Positions 23,428 to 33,640 of a stretch of DNA of 64,000 bases are shown piece by piece (the stretch's first letter is position 1; each line of letters begins with the position of its first letter). Origin of the DNA: Enoplolaimus lenunculus (taxonomy: Eukaryota; Nematoda; Enoplea; Enoplida; Thoracostomopsidae); the NCBI GenBank assembly GCA_030248215.1, contig JASANG010000650.1, forward strand, positions 1 to 64,000, read 5' to 3'. Made by a program: the position numbers and the translations under genes. Below the pieces are notes generated by a model that saw only the letters and a program-made list of their open reading frames with translations, was not told where the DNA came from and searched no databases.

Positions 23428-23693
23428 GGCTCATGTAAAGATCAGGGATGAAACGTTTTTCTGCAGGATTGTCATAGAGGAAGCTTTGCTTAAGCTTTAG
23501 ATATTTTTTGCTTAGGCTTAGTAATACGCTTGTAAGGGTTGCGCGGATCACCGGTGTACGGCACGGAAAAACTTTTTATTAAAAGTAGCGTACGCCGCTG
23601 TGTGCCGGCGTCCGTCTCAGTAAAGTGTAGCGCAATCCTAACGCTTAGAAATATGCTTATACTACTGTTACGGTTCTGTTCTATACATTGGCC
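23428..23693. repeat. T2 element carrying a nested G element
   Basis: The left end reads CATGTAAAGATCAGGGATG and the right end ACAGAACCG...GGCC in reverse, as in other T2 copies. Between about 23537 and 23640 lies a foreign GC-richer piece with inverted ends (AAGGGTTGCGC and GCGCAATCCTA), a copy of the G family also at 39.8 and 44.9 kb. Confidence 0.6.
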
Positions 23694-23868
23694 ATATGTT
23701 TTTAAATTATAAATAAAATTCCCATTAGATATTTTTTAGTCTATGAGCAGATCTAATATCTTAAATGTGCTGTTGGCAGTTATAAAGTAGCATCAACCAT
23801 GAATTTAATCTTTTCTACGTACAATTACACTTTGAGCAACTAATTGAAAGCTGCACATGCAGTGCACA

Positions 23869-24025
23869 TACTGCAAAAAATGGTGAGTCAAAATGACTCA
23901 GAAATAGGCTCTTCTTCACTGCACAAACTGAGTTAAATTCGACTCGACTAGAGTCAAACGTGCGACTCAGTGTGTTGAATTTGACTTGCGGAGTCGAATT
24001 TGACTCTATTTGTGAGGCTGGCGTT
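23869..24025. repeat. A element, right end lost
   Basis: Starts with CTGCAAAAAATGGTGAGTC and continues with the AGTCAAA/TTTGACT palindromic body, but the mirror-image right end is missing. Confidence 0.65.
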
Positions 24026-24120
24026 AGGTGAAATCGACCTCTGGGTAAGTATATTCGCATCGTTTTACAAAACATGTGTGCACGTTTGATGTATTGTGTA
24101 TTAATGTGATGCTAGTTTTG

Positions 24121-24857
24121 AAGTTTTAATCGGATCCGGATGTCAACAAAACTTGTCGGACGTGAAGCCAGAGGCGAGGCGAAATTAGGTAGTTTATTGT
24201 TAATTTTAGCAAATATCTGTAATGTTATTAAATTTTTGGTTTTACGCAGATTTTATTTAAAATCTTGGCAATTCTTTGCTCAAAATTGTGCCGCAATTTA
24301 AAACAAAACGCACCAAACAGATATATATTTTGTAAAACTATGCATGCTTTCACTACCGAAATTGCTGGAAACTCGGACGAAAATTACCGGAGCCGGAACC
24401 AGAAGTCGATTTTCTGCCGGAGCCGGAGGCAGACGTCCGGTTGTACCATTCGATTATTGCCCATAATTAGCAGCTATCATTGTGGAACTTGAGTTGAAAA
24501 ATACCATAGCCAAACGTCAACAAAACTTGCCAAATAGGTAGTTAAAACAATGCTTAATTTGTAAATTTTAACAAATCAGTAAAAAGCCTTGATCAAACAT
24601 AGCGTTTACGTTTCTTTTTTATGAAATCTTGATATTTTATTGCTTAAAATTGTACCAAAACTTTAAGACAAACGCTACAATTTCAGTGAAACTTTACACA
24701 ATTTCGCGACCGAATTTGACGAATCCTCCGGCATGCAGAAATTCTGCCGTACCCGGAGGTTAATATTTCATTCTGAGTAAAAATCGACTCACTGACATTT
24801 ACAGTGAACACTTATCATCAACTGGTGTTCGGTGCTACACACACTTGAAAATACGGT
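24121..24857. repeat. Two F elements and a D end ahead of ADAT2
   Basis: An F copy at about 24121-24460 and a second, more decayed one at about 24505-24765 share GTCAACAAAACTTG, AAATTAGGTAG and ACCGAAATTGC blocks. At 24795-24857 the right end of a D element (ATCAACTGGTG, CTACACACACTTGAAAATACG) abuts the ADAT2 start region. Confidence 0.6.
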
Positions 24858-24925
24858 CGTTTATGTTGATTTTAAATTTTAGGAATTTAAATTCAATTGT
24901 GGACCTTTTTGCGTTGAGAAATCGA

Positions 24926-26886
24926 ATGGAAAATGTTGAAATTAAGAATGATGTTGCTTCGAGTGATAATCCAGCAATTAAGGAAGCTTTCTCGCGTGCG
25001 TTTGCATTAGCGGAAGAAGCGCTAAACGTTGGCGAAGTACCGGTCGGTTGTGTTTTTCTATTGGATGGAATTCAAGTTGGTAAGCCAAGAATACTGCACT
25101 GCGCAAAAAATGGTGAGTCAAATTGACTCTCTCCGAAATAGGCTCCACGGGACTACATCAACTGAATCAAAGTCGACTCCAATAGAATCAAATTTGACTC
25201 ACTAAATCGCTCGTTTGACGCTGGCGGAGTCGAATTTGACTCTTATTTCAGAGGCAGTCAATTTGTCTCACCATTTTTTGCAGCGTGTGTTTTTATTATA
25301 TTTTTGTCAAAAAAAAATTCGGTAACTTGAATTTGATTCGCAGATTAAATTGCAAGTATATGTGTGTGTGAAAGTGGCCAATGTATAGAACTGGGCCGTA
25401 ACAGTAGTATAAGCAGCATATTCCTAAACCTAATCATAAGCGTAAGAATGAGCTTGTAATTAAACTTAATCCTAAGCGTAAGCAAAACAATAGGCTAAAG
25501 GTTAAGCTTACTCTATTGCAATTCAGCATAAAAACGTTCCGCTCCTGATTTTTACATGGCGTGTGACAGTGATAGACGTTAATTAAAAATATTTCTATTA
25601 TAATCATGGGTTTACGTTTAACAAGCGAGGATGTGACGTTAGAGTGCTTTATGTGTGCCTGTTTTCGTCATTATGGATTATCTGAGCAGGCTGTCATAGT
25701 AGAGCGTACCAGTAAAATGTATTTAGCAGTTGGCAACTGATAAACCAGAAGATTTATTTAGCGAATATCTACACCAGTTAGGTTTAAATTAGCCAAAACC
25801 GACGACGTTATATTTGCAACGCTAATTTGTTTTTAGATCACGCTACGTTTAACTGTAGTAGTGTGATCTATTGCCTAAGCCTAAGCCGAAGCCTAAGTCT
25901 AAGCCTAAGCTTAAGCCTAAGTCTAAGCTTAAGCCTAAGTCTGAGCTTAAGCTTAAGTCTAAGCTTAAGCCTAAGTCTAAGCCTAAGCATAAGCCTAAGC
26001 TTAAGCCTAATCCTAAGCCTAAGTTTAATCCTAAGCCTAAGCTTAAGCCTAAACCTAAACCTAAGCCTAAGCCAAACTTAGCTGGAAAAAGGACCAAATT
26101 ACGTATGTTCGGCGTTCCAGCTTTAATTATAGTGCGATAAGACATTGTTTTTTTGCTATTTTAGCCGAAGGTAGAAACGACGTTAATCGGACGAAAAACG
26201 CTACTCGACACGCGGAAATGGTTGCGATTGATCAGTTAAAGCTTCGTTCATCAAACATTGCTGAAATTGTACAAAAATGTAACCAAAATTCAAGTGAATT
26301 TGGTGGTCACGAACGCAGCGCAACGAAGTCGTCCGCTTGGCTGTCGAAGAACGTTGAAATTCGTCGCGAATATAACTGGAATTCAATTGAATCTAAACTT
26401 GAAACGAAGTCGTCAGCTTGGCTGTCGAAGAACGTTGAAATTCGTCGCGAATATAACTGGAATTCAATTGAATCTAAACTTGAAACGAAGTCGTCAGCTT
26501 GGCTGTCGAAGAACGTTGAAATTCGTCGCGAATATAACTGGAATTCAATTGAATCTGAACTTGAAACAAACAATACTCAATGGATGTCAAGTATACTTTG
26601 TATTACAACTATTGAACCGTGTATCATGTGCGCAGATGGCCTACGCCAGCTGGGAGTGAAACGATTTATGTACTCAGCGGCGAATGAACGCTTTGGAGGG
26701 CTGCGATCCGTTGTTGATGTTTTTGAAACAGCTCCTGCGGGTGGAAAGCCGTGGATCCGAGAAGGATACTTGAGAGACACTGCTGTTGATTTGTTGAAAC
26801 GCTTTTATGAACAAGATAATCCGAACACTGATGGGAGTAAGGTACGCGGTATGGCGTCTGGTGGGACATTGAGGGACGAGTTGTAG
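24926..26886 (+). CDS. ADAT2: ADAT2, catalytic subunit of tRNA adenosine-34 deaminase
   Basis: Exons 24926-25079 and 26165-26886 join in phase 1 to give 291 aa. The deaminase motifs are both present: [13 protein letters not shown] (H67, E69) and EPCIMC (P203, C204, C207). The family C-terminus follows, with NERFGG, a [19 protein letters not shown] block and SKVR. With ADAT3 this enzyme converts wobble adenosine to inosine in tRNA. Usual length is about 190 aa. The excess lies between the two zinc motifs, where three 27-residue repeats (residues 105-185) are inserted in frame; without them the protein would be near 210 aa. The intron holds an A element starting 17 bases past the donor, a T2 element and a hexamer array. 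An upstream in-frame ATG at about 24863 could add 21 residues, but 24926 fits the family better. Confidence 0.93.
25097..25287. repeat. A element in the ADAT2 intron
   Basis: Ends GCAAAAAATGGTGAGTCAAA and its inverted partner enclose a body of AGTCAAA and GGAGTCGAATTTGACTC units. It begins within 20 bases of the splice donor at 25080. Confidence 0.8.
25376..25562. repeat. T2 element in the ADAT2 intron
   Basis: GGCCAATGTATAGAACTGGG at the left and AAACGTTCCGCTCCTGA with a GCCATG-type right end enclose degenerate CCTAAG units and the T2-specific TTAAGCTTACTCTATTGCA block. Confidence 0.7.
25872..26078. repeat. (CCTAAG)n hexamer array, about 200 bp
   Basis: About 34 tandem hexamers of CCTAAG (TTAGGC on the other strand) with frequent single changes to CTTAAG, TCTAAG or CGAAG. 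It stands just inside the ADAT2 intron, 90 bases before the acceptor, without the usual T1 or T2 ends. Open frames of Lys-Pro or Leu-Gly type across it are by-products of the repeat. Confidence 0.9.
26323..26565 (+). repeat. Three 81-bp tandem repeats in ADAT2 exon 2
   Basis: Units at 26323-26403, 26404-26484 and 26485-26565 differ at only a few bases (TCC/TCA, AAA/GAA). Each encodes a 27-residue block starting [20 protein letters not shown]. Because the unit length is divisible by three, other frames also stay open across the array. Confidence 0.95.
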
Positions 26887-27880
26887 CCTGTGGGTGTGAA
26901 GTTTGGGTCAGTGATTAATGGTGAACGCTTCGGAGCGAACGTTTTTAACGCTGTTTGAGTGAACAGTATTGAATAGGAATGGTCTACGGTAGAGTTAGGA
27001 CTTTTGACGAGGGTGTACATTGACCCCGGAATTTTATGGAGAGGTGGTTAAAAATTTTGAAGGCATTAGATAAGATGCTGGTTGCTGGAGGCTAACAAAT
27101 TTTTTCAGATTACGCGGCCTGTGGCCGATGTTACTTTTAGGGGCGTCCTGGTGGGCCTATAAAGGAATAGGTTTAGATTCTAGGTCACATTTTTCGCGTA
27201 GGCTTAGGCTTGGGCTTAGGAACACATTTTTGCAAACGCTTAGGCTCAGACTTAGGAATATGCTTAATCTACTGTTACGCTCCTAAAAGTTACATTGGCC
27301 CGGATTCTAAATGAATCATGTACCCACCCATTTTTATGGACAGTGCAATTCGAATATTGAAGGGACTAAGAGGTATGGTGATGGATTCAACGGGAAATGT
27401 GGAATGGCGAGTAGCGAAGAGCTTGGTTTCTGTTTTGTACAGCGTTACGATACCGTTTGGAATGAAGCAAGCTGGGCGGGGGGGGGGGTGAGAGGAACGT
27501 ATAATATTGGAGATGTCTGTCGTGGGGCTTGTGTACCCTTGGTTGGTTTTTACTTCTCGGAGATGGTTTGGGGATATCAGTAATGAAAAGGCTGATTTGG
27601 TTGTAGAAAATGATATAAAGTGTGTTTTATGTGATTTTTAAAGTTAGCAAATGTAACATTTAGGGAGCGATGTGTTTACTGTTATTCCTAAGCCTAAGCC
27701 TAAGCCAAGCAAAAATAGTCTAAAGTTTAAGCTTATTTTATTCTAGTTTTACAAAAAACGTTCCGCCCCTGATGTTTACCTGGGCTCGTGTTTGGGGGAC
27801 TCCGGTTATCCTAACGCCGGCCCTGGATGTGAGAATGGTTAAAGACTTACCACTGGTTGTGTTATGCTCGTATACATTAT
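26887..27880. other. Gene-free stretch with T elements after ADAT2
   Basis: A T1 element spans 27123-27300 (GGCCGATGTTACTTTTAGGG to its inverted end). A T2 fragment lies at about 27651-27788. An open frame at 27311-27583 has no recognisable features and is not supported as a gene. The rest shows nothing. Confidence 0.6.
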
Positions 27881-28514
27881 GTGTATTTATTTATATGTCT
27901 TGAATGCAAGACAGTTTCTAAATTGCTTTTCAGAAATCTGTGTCTGAAATTTTTAACAATTAAATGTCTTAATTTTAAGAGATTGTTTCATAAACGATAT
28001 TTCTGAAATATAAGACAAATATGTCTGAAATGAAAGACATGTCTTGCTTGTCTTTGACACATACGTCTCTGAAACAAGGTTTAGCAGAGAAGTCGCCTTC
28101 AAAATTGGGAATTAAGCTCAACCAAATTTCCTAATTTTACAACCTAAGATACCTCCAAGACGCAAACTTAGGTTAGAGAAGCATGAACTCAACCCGAAAT
28201 GTCGTTGAAATTCGATTATTTATATATATATTTATATTCTCTTAAGAATATAGCAACTTTTTTACGTACATAAAAATCAAAAAAATTTCTCGAATATAAG
28301 ACAACTACTTCTTGTAAAAAGAAGATTGTTTCTTACAAATTGTAATTATACAAAACAGTAATTTCTTGAATATAAGATATTTATGTTTTAATCATTTCAG
28401 ACACAAACTTCTGAGCTGTTTAAGGCTATTAATGTCTGAAATACAAGATATTAATGACTTGATAATTTAATAAAGTACGAGTCTTAAAATTTCAAGACAA
28501 TTTATTTTGTGTGT
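27881..28514. repeat. C-type element
   Basis: Inverted arms of TGTCTTGAATGCAAGACA and a right end AAGACAATTTATTTTGTGTG surround the conserved core (TTTTACAACCTAAGATACC, GAACTCAACCCGAAATG). Confidence 0.7.
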
Positions 28515-28984
28515 GTATATTTTTTGAGGAAAATGTTTTGGTGAAATTATGAGCCTAACAATTAATAGTTGGAGCGATCTTCTAATTTAATTTTTCAATG
28601 TGGTTGTGCCAAGATACTTTCAGTAAAATTTGTGGCTGTTTTGTTTTAATCTATTCGGAGTTCGTCTAGACTTTAAGGCCTAACCATCCGAAATTTGGTC
28701 GGGACTTGTCCTATCTGTGGTCCGTATGTTTTTTACTTATCCTACAAAAACATGATTCGTGTCGTACACTGGCTGAGCTGAACGTATTTCTTTGGGACTA
28801 CAATAGAGTACCTAATCTAAGCTTTAGACTAATGTTTGTGCTTCAGCTCATGCATTAGGTGTAAGCTCATTCTTACGCCTAGGCTTAGACTAGGAATATG
28901 TTTATACTACTATTGCAGCCCTGTTGTATATATTGGCCCCGTGATCATTGCATTTGCCCAATTGCTGTACCTGTCTACTTGTAG
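28515..28984. other. Gene-free stretch with a T2 fragment
   Basis: About 28790-28938 is a decayed T2 copy (TTTGGGACTACAATAGAG to TTGGCCCC). The remainder is unique and uninformative. Confidence 0.5.
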
Positions 28985-29388
28985 ACTACAGGGCCAGGGC
29001 GTAGCAGTAGATTCAGCGTATTCCTAAGCTTAAGCTTTGCAAAAATGTGTTCCTAAGCCTACGCAAAAAATGTAATCTCGAACCTAAACCTACTCTTTTA
29101 TAGACCCACCAGAAACCGGGACGTCCCTTAAAGGGCCAATGTAAAGAACAGGTGCGGAACAGTATTATAAGCTTTCCTAAGCCTAGGTCTAAGCTTAAGC
29201 CTAAGCCTAAGCGTAAGAATGAGCATATTCCTAATCCTAAACCTAAGCCTAAGCTTAAGCGTAAAAATGAATTTATTCCTAAGCCAAACAAAAAAATAGT
29301 CTAAAACTTAAGCTTTACTCTATTGCAGTCCCACAGAAAACGTTCCGCTCCTGATCTTTACATGGACCCCTTAAAGTAACATGGGCCG
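28985..29388. repeat. T1 element interrupted by a T2 element
   Basis: The T1 left part (GGGCGTAGCAGTAGATT) and its right terminus (CCTTAAAGTAACATGGGCC at 29369-29388) belong together. A complete T2 copy sits between them. Confidence 0.8.
29134..29368. repeat. Complete T2 element with exact 8-bp target duplication
   Basis: It runs from GGCCAATGTAAAGAACAGG to CCTGATCTTTACATGGACC. CCTTAAAG occurs immediately on both sides (29126-29133 and 29369-29376) and is single in uninterrupted T1 ends. This fixes the element borders and the 8-bp duplication. Confidence 0.88.
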
Positions 29389-29534
29389 ACTGGCTGTAGT
29401 CATATTTCACAGCAATCATATCGATCCATTTGCTTCTTGTCATACGGTACTTTAAACATTCATGGGATTTTAATTTTATACGTCTGTAAAACATAATCAA
29501 TTGTAACGCGTTTCCCAACTATAGGTAGATTATT

Positions 29535-29697
29535 GGCCCATGTTACTTTGAGGGGTGTCCAGGTTTCTGGTGGGTCTATAAAAAAGTAGGTTTAGATTCT
29601 AGGTTACATTTTTTTGCTTAGGCTTAGGCTTAGGCTAAAGTTTAAGCTTAGGAATACGCTTAATCCACTGTTACGGCCCTTAAAGTAAACATTGGCC
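29535..29697. repeat. T1 element
   Basis: GGCCCATGTTACTTTGAGGG to CCCTTAAAGTAAACATTGGCC with a TTAGGC core. It shares the TCTATAAAAAAGTAGGTTTAG block of other T1 copies. Confidence 0.75.
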
Positions 29698-29984
29698 GGT
29701 CGATTTTCGGCGTTGAGGTAAATGCTTAGTTGGAACACACGAAACAGCGTATAAAGTTTTAGTTTTGAACAAATTTTGTGTCAATATTTACACAGTTAAA
29801 GTGTCGAATTTCTCAATAAAGGTGTAAAGCAAATCTTAAGTGCTCACAGAACAATAATATGATTTAAGTAAAGGGCGTAAAAGATTTGAACACCATTAAA
29901 GCTGACGTAGTGAAAGCGTGGACGTTCACGGTGGCCGGAGTTGAATTTATACGGACTTGTGGTGACGGCGTAGTGTTGGATCCG

Positions 29985-30202
29985 TATTCTCAAACGTGTG
30001 TAGCACACTGCCGATTGCTGACTTAGGTCTTTACAGGTTTCGAATCAGTGAATATTGAAATTAAATTTAAAACTCGTTTTTCGTGTATTTGTTCTATAAT
30101 TGTGTGATAACTTTGAGATCCGGTATTGCATGAGTTTCGTTTAGTTTGAAAATCAACAGCTAACTGGTGATAGGTGCTGTACGCATTTGAGAATACGGTC
30201 AT
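29985..30202. repeat. D element
   Basis: Inverted ends of GTATTCTCAAACGTGTGTAG type at 29985 and the mirror near 30200 (GCATTTGAGAATACGG) enclose ~200 non-coding bases with a GTTTCGAATCAG motif. Confidence 0.65.
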
Positions 30203-30204
30203 GA

Positions 30205-30715
30205 GTACGAAAATGATGGAAGAGCTATAGTTAGGAACGCTCATACGGAGCGAGTTCGAACTCACACTTTGCTGAGCTTGGATGATTGTATATATACCAG
30301 TACGCCACACAGCTTAACTCTTTGCTTACAGCAACGACTTTGTATATTTCCGAGGACGGATATTTTATGACCAGCCCATAAAAATAAGGCGGAAAACGTT
30401 GCCTTATAGTTGACCCAAGGAAATGGCAGTTATAAACACAGAAATCATACCGTTTTGTCATTTTCATACTGATTTTAGCCCATGGTACTTTTACGGGCGT
30501 CCAAGTGAGTTGAATTTGCCTCGGTCGGAGTCGAATTTAATTCTGTTTGTATAATCAGGAAAAACCTATTTCGGAGAGAGTCAATTTGACTCACTGACCA
30601 TGTGCAGTGTATGATTTTGGCCCTAATTTTTTTATATTTTTATGCAACTGTTGTGTCCACGTGACTTTTACTTGCTCAGCACATAGTTTTAGACTGAATT
30701 GACCCAAAGTCGGAC
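30205..30715 (-). repeat. tRNA-like element with nested A fragment
   Basis: The minus strand matches the piece nested in the C element at 20025-20430, including GTGTGAGTTCGAACTCGC and GTCACGTGGACACA blocks. An A-element right half (30510-30612) and a T1 scrap (about 30476-30505) interrupt it. Confidence 0.55.
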
Positions 30716-31440
30716 AAATAATTCGATGAACGGCCAATGTTACTTTTAGGGGCGTAACAGTAGATTAAGCGTATTCCTAAGCCTAAGCGTAAGCCTAAGC
30801 AAAAAACGATGAAAAATTCAAAGCTTCAGCTTGCTGGAAAATATCTTCAACTCAATACGTTTGAGCTTTCAAAACCGAAAGAAAAAATCAATTTCCAATT
30901 TTTGCTTTTATATTTTTTGACCCGTTGTGGGTGCGGCCTACTCGATTGGGTGGAAATTCTTCAAACTTTACAGACTTTACAAGTGAGGCTAAAAGTTTTC
31001 GCTGTAGCAACGAATTCTCCTTATCTGATTCTAATGTTTGGACCATTCTTTTACACCGTATCAAGGTGCAACCGGAGGTGAAAACTACCGGAGCCGACGC
31101 CGAAGCCGGAGGTCAACGAAACTTGCTGGAGCCGGAGGTGAGACGAAATTAGGTAGTAAAACTGATGGTTAATTATATAGTTAATTTTAGGCAATATCTG
31201 CAACATGTTATTAAGTTGTTTAGTTTTTAACGTTAATTTTCTGGGAAATTTCGGAAATTCTTTCCTGAAAATTGTGTCAAAAGTAAAACGAAACGCGCTA
31301 AACTGATCAATTTTGCAAAATTTTGCACAATTTTACTACCGAAATTGCCGGAACCTCCTGCAAAAATTCTGCCGAAGCCGGAGCCGGAGGCCGATTTTTT
31401 GCAAGGCGGAACCGGGCGTAGACCTCCAGTTGTACCCTGC
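30716..31440. repeat. T1 fragment followed by an F element
   Basis: A T1 left half (GGCCAATGTTACTTTTAGGG) lies at 30732-30808. About 31065-31440 is a full F copy with GTGCAACCGGAGGTG and CCTCCAGTTGTACC as its inverted ends and CCGGAGCCGG runs just inside. The stretch 31441-31830 shows nothing. Confidence 0.6.
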
Positions 31441-31832
31441 TTTATCTTGGTTCTAACCGGGGTAAAGTAGTACTATGTCTTAGGGATTATCCATCTGTTT
31501 AACTCGTAATTTTATTCAAATTCTACACCATCCACACACCCCTAGTGCTTAAAATTGTATTAGTAAATAAATATTTCTTGTATGCAAGTAAAAATGTTTA
31601 TCGGAAACGCCGCTTAAAACTTTTAAACTGCTTCTAAAATTCATATTTGCTTTGCTTAAGACGATGCTACTTTAAACACAACGGATGCAGCCACAACGAA
31701 GGTGTGAATTTCGGAAATAGTTTGTCCAAGTTGTTGACTCAAAGGTTTCCGGGTCAAGTTCGATTTACTCTGTATACGTCGGTTTTGTTTGACCCGTTAG
31801 ATCAGAGGCGGACCTTTTTTGCCGTGCGACTG

Positions 31833-32186
31833 TAATGAAGTAAGCTTATTCTTAAGACTCATTTTTGCTTAGTCTTAAGCTTAAACTTACGCGTATAGGC
31901 TTAGGCTTAGAGAAATATGCTTTTACTACTGTTCTGGCCATGTTCTTTACGTTGGCCGTTGGTATTATAGGTTTGGCCAATGTAAACACATGGGCGGCAC
32001 AGTTTTATAAGCTTATTCCTAAGTCTAAGTGTAAGCCTAAGCCTAAGCCTATGCGTAAACGTAAGAATGAACATTTTTTAAGCCTAAGCCTAAGCCTAAG
32101 CCAAGCAAAATAATTAGTCTTTAGCTTAAGCTTACTGTATTGAATTCCCACAGAAAAACGTTCCACTCCTGATCTTTACATGGGCC
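31833..32186. repeat. Two adjacent T2 elements
   Basis: A decayed copy lies at about 31833-31958. A complete one spans 31975-32186, flanked by ATAGGTTT and ATAGATTT (7 of 8 identical), again an 8-bp target duplication. Confidence 0.7.
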
Positions 32187-32194
32187 ATAGATTT

Positions 32195-33289
32195 TATGCG
32201 CAGACGCGTATACTCCTACCAAACCTAAACCTAAGCCGTAACCTAAAAGAGGGTCCAATGATGCCTAAGGTTTTATTCGGGACTTGTTCTATATGCAGAC
32301 GCTTTAAGCTGTTAAACACGTTCCCTGTACCTTGTCACGAGTAATATACCCCTAAATGTACCTCAGGGATTTTCGGCATATTAACCAATCACAGAAATGG
32401 TGTGACTCGCATTTGGACAATAATAGAGTCCGCAGCGTCTCAATTTGTTACCAACTACAGGCCTGTACATGTAAACGCGCATGGCCAACTCAAAACAAGC
32501 ACCCAGAGAAGTGTCGTGAACAATACGTTTCGGTTGAATGATTAATAAATACGCTCGACAAGCGAGTGCGCGTATAAAGCTTGCGTGCTAGCTAGTATAT
32601 TTTAGCTTGTACAAGTGGCTTTGGACCCGCGGTCGGCGTTGCATTGCGCTTCAAAATGTATGGTTCACAGTTTTATGCAGACAATGGCGCATGGCAGACA
32701 TAGTGAACGCTTGTTCGGGCGGAAATAAAATTTAATTTCCTAAACACCTGTGAATCACACAGTTCGATGGGGAGAGTATTTGTTTATCAGTTCAGAAATA
32801 CTAGGATATCCCACCTACGCTCGAACGGCTGATAGATGAAGAATATTGGCGTGCAATGGTTGTGGTCTAAACGGCAGTACAAGATGGGACCAGTGGCCCC
32901 AGTTCTTTGTCAACCCAGTCCCGCAGCCAGCTCACCTTTGCTAGGAAAGGTTGAAAAATTGTCCAGAGGGGCGTTCAATGTGTTTTAATGACGTTTACAA
33001 GCAAAGTTGAAAATTTACAAGGGCGGGTCAAAACGTTTCCAGGGGGGTGGCTGAGCCCCCTGGGCCTCGCTTGGATTCGCGGCTCGTGTCAGCGTTCGAA
33101 AAGGATTAAAAGTAAGAAATAGTTTTCCCTACTGTGACCAGATTTTACGAAGCGCTTTCGTCAAGAAATTTTGGCTTCATCGTTTAAGTGTAAGATCAGC
33201 ATTCTCAAATGACTGTTGAACTTATCATGAGCATTAACATCAAGAGTGGATGATGCATATTTCAACAAGAGTATACAACTGGATAAATT
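32195..33289. other. 1.1 kb with no gene or known repeat
   Basis: Unique sequence of slightly higher GC content than its surroundings. Short open frames lack family features. I see no inverted ends or tandem repeats here. Confidence 0.4.
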
Positions 33290-33520
33290 TTGTGTAACAA
33301 AGAAATGTACCCAGCACGCGTTGCATTTTGCCCTTCCCCTCACTTTTATGGGGCTGTTAAAACCACGAAAGTAGATAAGCACTGTTTACAGCGCACGGTG
33401 AAAAATATTTTTGATATAAATTTTGGTCGTTTATGGGTTTAAGCTTTGTTCTGTGTGCAGTCAACCCCCATGAGTGCGACGTATGGGCAAAACGCAACGC
33501 GCGGTGGTACTTTTTATACA
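33290..33520. repeat. Inverted-repeat element with CGCGTTGC ends
   Basis: GTACCCAGCACGCGTTGCAT at the left and GGGCAAAACGCAACGCGCGG at the right are inverted partners. A relative lies at about 48015-48225. No ORF. Confidence 0.6.
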
Positions 33521-33640
33521 AGGCGTATTTTAAAAACGTGCACATCTTGTTCAGTCATTATCGACTGTTGATGTTTTAAAATATGCGAAATATTAGAACT
33601 ACACTATCGCGTAGTTCCAAAATTGAAATTCGTATCAAAA

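Noticed and set aside
25872-26078. True telomere or chromosome end made of TTAGGC
   Set aside because: The array is short, degenerate and within an intron, and similar arrays lie in both orientations inside dispersed elements.
25827-26145. Lys-Pro, Leu-Ser and Leu-Gly repeat proteins
   Set aside because: All are translations of the CCTAAG hexamer array in the ADAT2 intron, in several frames at once.
27311-27583. Hypothetical 90-residue protein
   Set aside because: It has no domain, no splice context and no upstream signals. Its length is within chance for this composition.
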